Assembly (NCBI GenBank): GCA_050952125.1
Contig: JBMNKK010000004.1
Span: 310,001-374,000, forward strand
DNA length: 64,000 nt
From: UBA3951 sp050952125
GTDB taxonomy: Bacteria; Bacillota; Sulfobacillia; Fermentithermobacillales; Fermentithermobacillaceae
Direction: 5' to 3'
A program made the position numbers and the translations under genes. This document shows positions 26,646 through 34,560 of the stretch, piece by piece. The notes beneath the pieces were generated by a model that ran no database searches, was not told the origin of the DNA, and worked only from the letters and a program-made list of their open reading frames with translations. Every line of letters begins with the position of its first letter. Positions within the stretch are counted from its first letter, which is position 1.

Positions 26646-26687
26646 GCAGGAAGCCATCACCTCCGGGGTGTCTTCCTGGCTTCCTGC
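26646..26687 (-). terminator. Hairpin downstream of the LD-carboxypeptidase gene
   Basis: GCAGGAAGCCA (26646-26656) and TGGCTTCCTGC (26677-26687) form an 11-bp perfect stem enclosing a smaller CACC/GGTG hairpin. It sits 15 bp past the stop. No T run follows, so it may stabilise RNA rather than terminate. Confidence 0.5.
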
Positions 26688-26701
26688 CGGTTCTCGCATG
26701 G

Positions 26702-27637
26702 TCAGGCTGTGGGGCGCTCAAGCAATCTGACTACGCCGCGGTCCGCGTCCAAGAGGACTTTGGCGCCCAAGGGCAGTGTGGCTTTGTACGTCCCGTGACC
26801 TGCCGGGAACCGCATGAGGCAGGGCTTTCCAGTCCGGCCGAAGTACTGGCGGAGAATCTCACACGTTGTGAAAGAAGGTGAACTCCCCGCGGCGTCGCAG
26901 TCAGTGAAATCACCCAGCAAGATACCTGCAGCATCGGCCAGCTTTCCGGTTGACTCCAGCTGGCAAAGCATTCTGTCGACCCTGTACGGCCTCTCGCCCA
27001 CTTCCTCAAGAAACAGTATCTTCCCTCGCGTATCCAATTCCCACCTGGTTCCGACGGTGGCAGCCACTAGAGACAGATTGCCGCCAACCAGCTGTCCCTC
27101 GGCCGTGCCCGCGCCAAGAGCGAAGAGCTCAGTGCCCGGCGGGAGAGGCATCTCTCCTACTACAGATGTTCCGTCCAGCGCCCGCCTTAGCCCTTCCAGG
27201 TTGTAGGGTTCTGACAGGCCGCTCTCCTCGCCCGATTCGACCATCGGGCCGTGAAAGGTTACGAGCCGCATCTCCTTCCAAAACGCCAGGTGAAGAGCTG
27301 TAATGTCCGAGTACCCGACGAAAATCTTCTTGTGTTCTTTCAGAACACTGAAGTCAAGGTACGGCAGCATGCGAGTGGCCCCGTATCCGCCGCGAGCGGC
27401 AATCACTGCCTTTATCTCGGGATCTGTCCATGCCCAAGTGAAATCGGCAGCACGGTCAACGTCCTCGCCTGCCAGATAGCCGAAGCGGTTCAGAACCGAC
27501 TTGCCGAGCTTGACCTCGTAGCCAAGCTCCTCAATGATGGCAATCCCCCTGTCCAGAGCTTCTTTGTGGACCGCGCCCGACGGAGCCACTATCGCTACTG
27601 CGTCTCCCTGCACTATAGCCGGCGCCTTCTTCGTCAT
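26702..27637 (-). CDS. ldcA: LD-carboxypeptidase (S66 family)
   Basis: A 311-residue serine peptidase that trims the terminal D-Ala from murein tetrapeptides during wall recycling. The N-terminal VAIVAPSG, the nucleophile Ser in FVGYSDITAL, and C-terminal segments FLEEVGERPYRVDRM and PCLMRFPAGHG carrying the Glu and His of the triad are all visible. ATG 27637 has AGGGAGTG 7 nt upstream; the reading frame stays open further upstream without a ribosome site. No signal peptide, so it acts in the cytoplasm. Confidence 0.92.
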   Translation of the reverse strand: MTKKAPAIVQGDAVAIVAPSGAVHKEALDRGIAIIEELGYEVKLGKSVLNRFGYLAGEDVDRAADFTWAWTDPEIKAVIAARGGYGATRMLPYLDFSVLKEHKKIFVGYSDITALHLAFWKEMRLVTFHGPMVESGEESGLSEPYNLEGLRRALDGTSVVGEMPLPPGTELFALGAGTAEGQLVGGNLSLVAATVGTRWELDTRGKILFLEEVGERPYRVDRMLCQLESTGKLADAAGILLGDFTDCDAAGSSPSFTTCEILRQYFGRTGKPCLMRFPAGHGTYKATLPLGAKVLLDADRGVVRLLERPTA

Positions 27638-27762
27638 GCTGGACCACTCCCTAGACGTAATTGATGGATCCCCGTGTAATTCCTTTCGTCGAGGGAAGGT
27701 TCCTTTGTAGAAAGAAGGACTCAAGAGGCGAGCACCCAATGTGATCTTCGGGGGGAATCAGA

Positions 27763-28686
27763 GTGAAGATATTCGGCGGAAGGGCAACGCGAGAACTGAC
27801 CGAGAGCATCTGTACCTACCTCTCTCTGGAGCCGGGAAAGGCCGACATCTTCAAGTTCCCGAATGACAATACCTTTGTGCAGATCAAGGAGAATGTTAGG
27901 AACACGGATGTGTTCGTGGTTCAAACCTCAGTGCCGCCGGTTGATGAAGCTCTCATGGAGCTCTTGATTATGATAGATACCCTGCGCAGAGCTTCGGTGA
28001 AGAGCATTACGGCGGTACTGCCCTACTACCCGTACGTCAGGACCGACAAGAAGGATCAGCCGCGTGTGCCCATCACCGCACGCCTGGTGGCCGACCTATT
28101 GGTGACCGCCGGAGTCAACAGAGTTGTGACGGTTGACCTCACGGCGGACCAGATCCAAGGTTTCTTCACAATACCTGCAGACAACCTGACGGCTCAACCG
28201 GTACTCGCGCGCTACTTCGGGGAAAAACGCCTGGCCAATCCGGTGATCGTGGCTCCGGACTCCGGCGCGGTGAAGAGAGCCCAGAAGTTCTCGGAACGGC
28301 TGGAGGCGCCGGTGGCTTTCATCGATAAGCGCAGGATTGGAGGCGAAGTCAAAGCCACCGCTGTTGTCGGCCATGTGAGAGGCAGGCAGGCCATTCTCTT
28401 TGACGAGGAAATCGACCGCGGGTCAACCTTCATACAGTCTGTGAGAATGCTTGAAGAGAGAGGAGCCGCCGAAATCTACGGCGCGTGCACCCATGCCGTA
28501 TTGTCCGGTTCAGCTTCTGAGCACCTGTCAAAGACTGCCCTCAAGGAACTTGTAGTAACCGACACCGTGCCGGTTCCGGAAGAAAAGCGGTGGGATAGGC
28601 TCGTGATTGTCTCCATCGCCCCTCTCTTGGGCGAATGCATCAAGCGCATAGATCGAGGACAATCGGTTAGCGAGCTGTTTGAATAA
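27763..28686 (+). CDS. Ribose-phosphate pyrophosphokinase paralogue with altered active site
   Basis: A 307-residue protein with the full PRPP synthetase fold: ENVRNTDVFVVQ, LMELLIMIDTLRRAS, ITAVLPYYPY, QIQGFF and a PRPP-type loop ILFDEEIDRGST. Canonical enzymes make PRPP from ribose 5-phosphate and ATP. Several catalytic positions differ. The usual DLHA-x-QIQGFF is DLTADQIQGFF (Thr127 for His). The PRPP loop, usually DDxxDTxGT, is DEEIDRGST. The ATP loop is FPNDNT instead of FSDGE, although some family members do have FPNDN. The R-Q-D-K loop reads RTDKK. It may have weak, altered or regulatory activity. The GTG start has only a modest GGGGG upstream. Confidence 0.85.
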   Translation: MKIFGGRATRELTESICTYLSLEPGKADIFKFPNDNTFVQIKENVRNTDVFVVQTSVPPVDEALMELLIMIDTLRRASVKSITAVLPYYPYVRTDKKDQPRVPITARLVADLLVTAGVNRVVTVDLTADQIQGFFTIPADNLTAQPVLARYFGEKRLANPVIVAPDSGAVKRAQKFSERLEAPVAFIDKRRIGGEVKATAVVGHVRGRQAILFDEEIDRGSTFIQSVRMLEERGAAEIYGACTHAVLSGSASEHLSKTALKELVVTDTVPVPEEKRWDRLVIVSIAPLLGECIKRIDRGQSVSELFE

Positions 28687-28806
28687 GCTTCCGTTCGCAG
28701 ACTCCGCAGCGTCAGAGGCACTTCTGCCGCGACCTATCCCCCAAACGCGAGAGGGTATAGCCATATGAGGTAAAATGGCGTGGGAAATATCCGAATGACC
28801 TTGGCA

Positions 28807-28832
28807 GGTGTAGGCCGCTCTGCCACTACACC
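28807..28832 (+). other. Hairpin upstream of the pantothenate kinase-like gene
   Basis: GGTGTAG (28807-28813) and CTACACC (28826-28832) form a 7-bp perfect stem, extendable inward by GGC/GCC. It lies between the PRPP-synthetase-like stop and the next start, so it could terminate the first gene or shape the leader of the second. No T run. Confidence 0.4.
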
Positions 28833-28855
28833 GGAGCGCATTGGAGTTGGTGAGC

Positions 28856-29671
28856 TTGCAGATAGGGATGGATGCCGGAGGCTCTCTCACAAAGGTAGTG
28901 ACCATCGAGGGTAACCGGAGAGATTTCTGCATGATGGACCTAGACTCGGCAGTAGAGATGGCGAAGTCTCTGAATGAGTGCGAGGGAGTCTACCTCACGG
29001 GGTGCAGAGCAGATATCTTGGAATCCCATCTGCCTGAAGCCGTCCGCAAGAAGGTGCACCGGGCCGACGAATTGACGGCATTTTGGACAGGCGCCCGGCA
29101 CTTGCTGGCTGACGAAGGAAAATCAGTCGATGCCTTTGTTCTGGTCGGGTTCGGCACCGGCACCTCCGTATTTGCCGTAGAAGAAGGAAATGGCGTGCGG
29201 GCTGCAGGTACCGCCGTCGGAGGGGGAACCATCACCGGCCTTTCAAGCCTCCTGCTCAGGACGGATAGTTTTGAGGGGATCATGGAAAAGGCGCAGAGAG
29301 GAAACAGACACCGGGTCGATCTCATGGTATCGGATCTGTATCCGGACGCCAAAGCGTCTCCCGTGCTAAATGAGCTCACGGCCTCAAACTTCGGCGCAAA
29401 GACTGCTAGCCTGGCATCGGAAGAAGACATAGCGTCGGCCATACTTCAGCTGGTAATTGAGACAATCGCGGTGATAGCCATCCAGGTGGCCAGGACTCAC
29501 CGTCTGGATACCGTAGTCGTGGCAGGTTCACCCACAAGGCACCCGCTGGTAAGAAGTCGGTTCCACGAGTTGGGCACTCTTCTTGGCCACGATTTCTTCA
29601 CATTCCTCGAGCACGGCCCCTATTGCGGAGCGCTCGGGGCAGTCATGCTGAGCCATAGTTGCCGGAGCTGA
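28856..29671 (+). CDS. coaW: Type II pantothenate kinase-like protein (CoaW/Fumble family)
   Basis: A 271-residue ASKHA kinase. The phosphate-1 loop is MDAGGSLTKVV. A DELTA-F-x-x-GA segment matches the region of the catalytic Glu, and GFGTGTSVF plus GTAVGGGTITGLSSLL are highly typical of type II pantothenate kinases. VVVAGSPTRHPLV is the adenosine motif. It should phosphorylate pantothenate in CoA synthesis, although paralogues acting on other substrates exist. TTG 28856 is chosen because GGAG lies 9 nt upstream and the family begins just before the MDAGG loop; an in-frame TTG at 28841 is the alternative. A type III enzyme is also present at 3668. Confidence 0.85.
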   Translation: MQIGMDAGGSLTKVVTIEGNRRDFCMMDLDSAVEMAKSLNECEGVYLTGCRADILESHLPEAVRKKVHRADELTAFWTGARHLLADEGKSVDAFVLVGFGTGTSVFAVEEGNGVRAAGTAVGGGTITGLSSLLLRTDSFEGIMEKAQRGNRHRVDLMVSDLYPDAKASPVLNELTASNFGAKTASLASEEDIASAILQLVIETIAVIAIQVARTHRLDTVVVAGSPTRHPLVRSRFHELGTLLGHDFFTFLEHGPYCGALGAVMLSHSCRS

Positions 29672-29712
29672 ACCGGCACACGGCGTGCCCGGTGTGCCCG
29701 GCAGCAACGGAA

Positions 29713-29835
29713 CTTTGCGAAAATCATAACGCGAATGGTGTCGACTTTGCGTTTTTGCAGCGGCCCGCTGCAAAAACGCAATGATCCTACGAAAAGCGTT
29801 GCGAAAATCGCAAACTTAGTGTCGCGAAACACCGG
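29713..29835. repeat. Hairpin-rich intergenic repeat element
   Basis: A 16-bp near-perfect stem centred at 29764 (TTGCGTTTTTGCAGC at 29747-29761 with its complement at 29767-29781) is flanked by two copies of TTGCGAAAATC (around 29714 and 29800). The second copy itself forms TTGCGA-AAA-TCGCAA, and a GTGT/ACAC mini-hairpin follows near 29820. No reading frame with a ribosome site crosses it. The layout suggests a small dispersed palindromic element or a structured RNA; the central stem could also act as a terminator for coaW. The 29850-29999 remainder holds only the leader of the next gene. Confidence 0.55.
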
Positions 29836-29999
29836 CCAGGGGACACGCGCCCCTTGAGTAGCATCCTAGTAACATCTCAATTAGCATCTCTCAGCCCCTT
29901 ATGGGCAAACTTTTCCTCGATCGGGCGGCGAATGGAAACCCGCATCCGGGAACCATTCCACGGGAACATCGTCTTGGGGGATATGGGAGGAATGAACAA

Positions 30000-31076
30000 G
30001 TGAAACTCACCAACAGCATTAAGTCGTGGGCTTCAAGAGCGGTACTGCTGTTGTCGGTTATTGTCCTTGCCGCCGCCGTGTCGGCCTGCGGAGGAAAAAA
30101 CCTGGTGTCTCTGGCTAAGCTGGACAAAGGGGATCTATATGTAGGCGACAAGTACGGAAATGCAGTTATGGTAGGCAACCCGACAGAGTTCTTGAACGCG
30201 CTCAAGGAAGCGAAGAAGGTCGGCGATAAGGATGTTGTCGGCTCTGCCGACCCGGCTGAGGCAAGCCACACGCTGTGGTCCGGCCAAGAGAAAGTGTATT
30301 ACGACTGGGACAACAAACAGGCAATTCTCGTGGATTCGAAGGGCAACAAGACGGTCTTCTCGGTGGACCTGCACAGCCTTCTCCTGGGCATTCCGGGACT
30401 CCCTCCGCGCATCGCAGAGGGGCCGAGCGGCGATCCCGCAATCAGTGAATCTGTCGGGGAGATCTCGAAGGTAGACACGCCGTCTGCCGCAGTCTTCCAA
30501 AGCGGCGACAAGTCACTAATCATGATTGCAGCCGGGAAAAGACCCACCGGCGGGTATACCATGACGCTTGAGGACGCCAAGGTAGGACCGGGCGGGGTGA
30601 TCCAGCTGACAGTGAGGCTGACCGCGCCCTCGGGGCCGGCAGATACGGCGATATCCTATCCGTATCTCGAGCTCTCCCTCGCCAAGAAGGTGGATGTGGA
30701 AGTCACGTTGATAAGCACCGTGAACGGCAGGGACGTCATTGAGCCAGTAAATCTGGCAGTCGTCGAACCCGGCCAGCAAATCATCGTGTTCAAACCGGAC
30801 CGCGGCTCACTTCTAACGGAGAGAGTCAGGATGTACGGGTTCGCCAAGTGGGATCTAGGCTCTTTCACGGTCACCGTTGAGGACGGCCACAATGTCCTGG
30901 GTTCCATTAACATCAAGGTTACACACTCGTTGCCGGCGGGAGCCCCGAAGCCCAGCTGGACAGCCTTCGACTTCGCGATGGATCTGGATCGGGCCACGAG
31001 CCCGAGCGGAACCGTTGAGTTCTCCAAAGGCACAGAGACTTTGGCCAGGGTGCCCGTCTCGTTTGGCGGAAAGTAA
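30000..31076 (+). CDS. Lipoprotein with PrcB C-terminal-like domain
   Basis: A 358-residue exported lipoprotein. The signal peptide ends in the lipobox VSAC-G, with the lipidated Cys near residue 28. A central region contains KSLIMIAAGKRPTGGYTM and later isolated beta strands, resembling the PrcB_C domain found in protease-associated secreted proteins. The C-terminal part (VRMYGFAKWDLGSFTVTVED) looks like a further beta-sandwich. GTG 30000 follows GGGAGG with 9 nt spacing; an open frame starting at 29901 is rejected because it lacks a ribosome site. Function unknown. It stands alone, followed by a strong terminator. Confidence 0.78.
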   Translation: MKLTNSIKSWASRAVLLLSVIVLAAAVSACGGKNLVSLAKLDKGDLYVGDKYGNAVMVGNPTEFLNALKEAKKVGDKDVVGSADPAEASHTLWSGQEKVYYDWDNKQAILVDSKGNKTVFSVDLHSLLLGIPGLPPRIAEGPSGDPAISESVGEISKVDTPSAAVFQSGDKSLIMIAAGKRPTGGYTMTLEDAKVGPGGVIQLTVRLTAPSGPADTAISYPYLELSLAKKVDVEVTLISTVNGRDVIEPVNLAVVEPGQQIIVFKPDRGSLLTERVRMYGFAKWDLGSFTVTVEDGHNVLGSINIKVTHSLPAGAPKPSWTAFDFAMDLDRATSPSGTVEFSKGTETLARVPVSFGGK

Positions 31077-31104
31077 GGGGCGTAATAGGGCGTAAGAAAC
31101 GCTA

Positions 31105-31142
31105 ACAAGCCTCGCGGAAGCGCAGTCTGCCGCGAGGCTTGT
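31105..31142 (+). terminator. Strong terminator after the lipoprotein gene
   Basis: ACAAGCCTCGCGG (31105-31117) and CCGCGAGGCTTGT (31130-31142) form a 13-bp perfect stem with a 12-nt loop, followed by TCTATT. Confidence 0.85.
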
Positions 31143-31230
31143 TCTATTGATCTCTCTGAACCTCTAGGTTCGCCCACGCTCCCCGCATCGCAGGCTTAGG
31201 TCAATCAAAGCATTTACATATTCCGACACC

Positions 31231-31248
31231 GCCCAGATAGGGCATAAT
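31231..31248 (+). promoter_or_regulatory. Possible copper-responsive operator/promoter before copA
   Basis: GCCC-AGATA-GGGC (31231-31243) directly abuts a CATAAT -10-like hexamer (31243-31248), about 60 bp before the copA start. GC-rich dyads of this kind are bound by CsoR repressors in other Bacillota. No -35 of good quality is seen, and the assignment is tentative. Confidence 0.3.
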
Positions 31249-31309
31249 TGGCTTGACAGGAGACACCGCAAACAAACAAAAATCCATGCGGCACTGGAGG
31301 CGACACAAC

Positions 31310-33781
31310 ATGGCAGAAAAGGCAACGCTGGAACTCGAGGGCATGACTTGCGCCGGTTGCGCCAACGCCATTGAGTCCGCCCTCAAGAAGGCGGAAGGTG
31401 TGAAGACTGCGCAAGTCAACTTCGCTGCCGAAAAAGCCTATGTGGAATATGACCCCGGGACCACAAACAAAGAGAAACTCGCCAAGGTGGTCCGGGATAC
31501 CGGATATGACGTTAAGCAGGAAAAGGAACGCATTACCCTCAAAATCGGAGGGATGAGCTGCGCCGGCTGTGCGGCTGCAGTTGAGTCGGCTCTCGCCGGG
31601 TCCGACGGCGTCCTCTCAGCCCACGTGAATATCGCCACTGAGAAAGCCTCGATCGAATACGATCCGTCCGTAGTCAGCAGAGAGACGTTTGATCGCATCG
31701 TGGCCGAGGTCGGATTCGAAGTCCTGGCTGTTGAAGGCGAGGAATCAATCGCCTCTCACGAGGACGATGATGTTCGGAAAATGCGGGAAGCCAGAAGGCG
31801 CATGTGGGGCACGTGGGCTTTCACGATCCCCATCATGCTGTGGATGATCCCTGAGATGTTCTTCGGTATTATGTGGCCGAATCACCTTGTAATGAACCTC
31901 GGTATGATCCTGCTTGCCATACCTCCTCTGTTTGTGTTCGGCCGCCGTACCTTTGTGACAGCTTATAGGGCCGTTACCCACAGAAGCGCCAACATGGACG
32001 TCCTCATCGCGATGGGGACGGGCGCCGCGTTCATAACAGGTCCGGCAATGTTCTTCTTCCCCGTTGCCAACTACGCAGGCGTGTCGGCGATGATCATGGC
32101 ATTCCACCTGACCGGACGCTACATCGAGGAGACGGCAAAGGGCAGAGCCTCGCAAGCCATCAAGAAGCTTCTTGAGTTGGGAGCGAAGACGGCGCGTGTT
32201 GTCCGGGGCGACGAAGAAGTCGAGGTTCCAATCGAGAATGTTGTGCCCGGCGACATCATGGTGATAAGGCCCGGCGACAAGATACCGACAGACGGCGAGG
32301 TAGTGGAAGGCCAGACCGCGGTTGACGAGTCGATGGCGACGGGTGAATCCATGCCTATCCAGAAAGGCCCCGGTGACCAAGTCATCGGCGCCACAGTCAA
32401 CCAGAACGGCTTTATCAAGGTAAGAGCGACCAAGGTCGGGAAAGACACTTTCCTGGCTCAGGTCGTGAAACTGGTTGAGGAGGCGCAGGGCACCAAGGTG
32501 CCCATCCAGGAGTTCGCCGACAAGATAACCGGGGTGTTCGTCCCCACGGTTCTGGTAATAGCTCTGGCAACACTGACGGTGTGGCTTGCGTTCCCTGCTC
32601 CCCTAAAGAGCCTGCTTGAGAAAGCCGCAGCCATCGTCCCATGGGCCGATCCCACCTTAAGCACTGTTACCCTCGCTCTATCAGCGACGATCGCGGTGCT
32701 AGTCATAGCTTGCCCGTGCGCGCTGGGCCTCGCTACACCCACTGCGCTGATGGTAGGAAGCGGGATCGGTGCTGAAAACGGAGTCCTCATCCGTAACGGG
32801 GCTGCTATTCAGACGATGAAAGAGGTCAAAGTAGTCGTATTCGACAAGACCGGCACAATCACAAAAGGAAAACCCGAGGTCACAGATGTGGTGCCCGCAG
32901 GCGGAAACAGGCCAAGCACGGTAGATGAGATTCTCGCATTGGCAGCGAGCGTCGAGAGCGCCTCAGAGCACCCCCTCGGGGCAGCGATAGTAAGGGGTGC
33001 AAAGGACCGGGGATTACAGGTTGAAGAACCGCGAAACTTCACCTCCGTTACGGGCAAAGGGGTGGCAGCGGACGTCTCCGGAAAACGGGTCTTGGCGGGC
33101 AGCAGGCGCCTCATGAAAGACGAGGGTATTGATGTCGCGGAGATAGAGGAGAGCCTGCGCAGGCTAGAAGAGGAAGCCAAGACAGCCATTATCATCGCTG
33201 TGGACGGTGAGATAGCCGGCCTTATCGCAGTGGCGGACCCGCTCAAGGAAGACTCGGTGGCGGCCATTAAGGAGCTTAAGGATCTCGGATTGGATACAGC
33301 CATGATCACCGGCGACAACAAGAGGACGGCAGCTGCCATAGCCAGCCAAGTGGGCATTACGCACGTCTTGGCAGAAGTACTGCCGGACGGCAAGGTCGAC
33401 GAAGTGGTGAGGCTCCAGAGAGAGTTCGGCACTATCGCGATGGTGGGAGACGGTATAAACGACGCACCGGCTCTCGCCCAAGCCAACGTTGGCATCGCGA
33501 TCGGGACCGGCACGGACATCGCCATAGAATCGTCGGATATCACGCTGGTCCGCGGCGACCTCTCCGGTGTAGTCACGGCAGTCAAACTGTCGCGCGCAAC
33601 GTTCAGAAAGATCCGGCAGAACCTGTTCTGGGCATTCTTCTACAACATCATCGCGATTCCAGTTGCCATACTGGGCTTCCTACACCCGGTCATCGCAGAG
33701 ATATCGATGGCCACAAGCTCAATCACGGTAGTGACCAATGCCAATCTGCTCCGGAGGGCAAAGGTGACGCCTGGCCGGTAG
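31310..33781 (+). CDS. copA: Copper-translocating P-type ATPase
   Basis: An 823-residue P1B-1 ATPase that exports Cu(I). Two N-terminal heavy-metal domains carry GMTCAGC (residues 11-17) and GMSCAGC (81-87). About eight membrane helices follow, with the metal-site CPC in ACPCALGLATP. The actuator has TGES, the phosphorylation site is DKTGTIT, and the ATP-binding loop contains SEHPLG with the HP motif. GDGINDAPAL is the hinge. All key residues are intact. ATG 31310 follows GGAGG by 9 nt; the upstream in-frame start at 31253 has no ribosome site. No copZ or csoR is adjacent. Confidence 0.96.
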   Translation: MAEKATLELEGMTCAGCANAIESALKKAEGVKTAQVNFAAEKAYVEYDPGTTNKEKLAKVVRDTGYDVKQEKERITLKIGGMSCAGCAAAVESALAGSDGVLSAHVNIATEKASIEYDPSVVSRETFDRIVAEVGFEVLAVEGEESIASHEDDDVRKMREARRRMWGTWAFTIPIMLWMIPEMFFGIMWPNHLVMNLGMILLAIPPLFVFGRRTFVTAYRAVTHRSANMDVLIAMGTGAAFITGPAMFFFPVANYAGVSAMIMAFHLTGRYIEETAKGRASQAIKKLLELGAKTARVVRGDEEVEVPIENVVPGDIMVIRPGDKIPTDGEVVEGQTAVDESMATGESMPIQKGPGDQVIGATVNQNGFIKVRATKVGKDTFLAQVVKLVEEAQGTKVPIQEFADKITGVFVPTVLVIALATLTVWLAFPAPLKSLLEKAAAIVPWADPTLSTVTLALSATIAVLVIACPCALGLATPTALMVGSGIGAENGVLIRNGAAIQTMKEVKVVVFDKTGTITKGKPEVTDVVPAGGNRPSTVDEILALAASVESASEHPLGAAIVRGAKDRGLQVEEPRNFTSVTGKGVAADVSGKRVLAGSRRLMKDEGIDVAEIEESLRRLEEEAKTAIIIAVDGEIAGLIAVADPLKEDSVAAIKELKDLGLDTAMITGDNKRTAAAIASQVGITHVLAEVLPDGKVDEVVRLQREFGTIAMVGDGINDAPALAQANVGIAIGTGTDIAIESSDITLVRGDLSGVVTAVKLSRATFRKIRQNLFWAFFYNIIAIPVAILGFLHPVIAEISMATSSITVVTNANLLRRAKVTPGR

Positions 33782-33798
33782 GGAGCAAACACCCACCT

Positions 33799-33838
33799 GA
33801 TGCTGCGCGGAAAGCCGAACCGGCCCCCGCGCAGCATC
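33799..33838. terminator. Bidirectional terminator between copA and livF
   Basis: GATGCTGCGCGG (33799-33810) and CCGCGCAGCATC (33827-33838) form a 12-bp perfect stem between convergent genes, followed on the plus strand by GTTCTCTCTT. Confidence 0.8.
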
Positions 33839-33846
33839 GTTCTCTC

Positions 33847-34560
33847 TTATCCCGCCACTTCTCCCAGGTAAATCTTCCTTACGTCGTCGTTGTCCAGAAG
33901 CTCGTCGCCAGTACCTTCCATAGCTATCCTGCCGGTTTCAATAACATAAGCATAATCGCAGATACTGAGAGCGGCGCGGGCGTTCTGCTCGATCAAGAGG
34001 AGCGTCTTCCCCTGGCGGTGTATACTGCCGATCAGCGCGAATATCTCCTGGACCAGCACGGGGGCAAGGCCCAAGGAAGGTTCGTCCATGAGCAACACGC
34101 GCGGGTCAGCCATTAGCGCTCGACCGAGAGCCAACATCTGCTGCTCGCCGCCTGAGAGTGTCCCTGCCAACTGGCGCTCGCGTTCCTTGAGTCTGGGAAA
34201 AAGCTCGTAGACCCTGCGAAGCTCCTCGCGAACCGCCGCTTGGTCGGTGCGGAGGTAAGCACCCAACATGAGATTCTCGTACACGGTTAGGTCCGAGAAC
34301 ACGTGCCGCCCTTCAGGTACCATGCTTATCCCCCGCTTGACGATGTCCTGGGGCGGAAACCTGGATATATCCTCACCATCCAGAAGCACCTTTCCGGATT
34401 CGGGCCTTAAGAGCCCGCAGATCGTCTTGAGAGTCGTGCTCTTCCCCGCGCCGTTAGTGCCGATGAGGGCGACTATCTGGCCGTCAGGCACGTTTAGGTT
34501 AATGCCCTGTACGGCTTTGATGGCACCGTAGGATACGTGAAGGTCAGAAATCTCAAGCAT
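33847..34560 (-). CDS. livF: Branched-chain amino acid ABC transporter ATPase LivF
   Basis: A 237-residue ABC ATPase. It has Walker A GTNGAGKST, signature LSGGEQQ, Walker B VLLMDEPSLGL and the switch His region. The short length and IEQNARAALSICDYAYVIETG match LivF. ATG 34560 overlaps the livG stop by 8 bp. It is the last gene of livJHMGF, a complete high-affinity importer for Leu/Ile/Val or related compounds. Confidence 0.95.
   Translation of the reverse strand: MLEISDLHVSYGAIKAVQGINLNVPDGQIVALIGTNGAGKSTTLKTICGLLRPESGKVLLDGEDISRFPPQDIVKRGISMVPEGRHVFSDLTVYENLMLGAYLRTDQAAVREELRRVYELFPRLKERERQLAGTLSGGEQQMLALGRALMADPRVLLMDEPSLGLAPVLVQEIFALIGSIHRQGKTLLLIEQNARAALSICDYAYVIETGRIAMEGTGDELLDNDDVRKIYLGEVAG

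Noticed and set aside
29901..29999. Upstream extension of the lipoprotein gene
   Set aside because: The added residues precede the signal peptide and the ribosome site (GGGAGG) points to GTG 30000.
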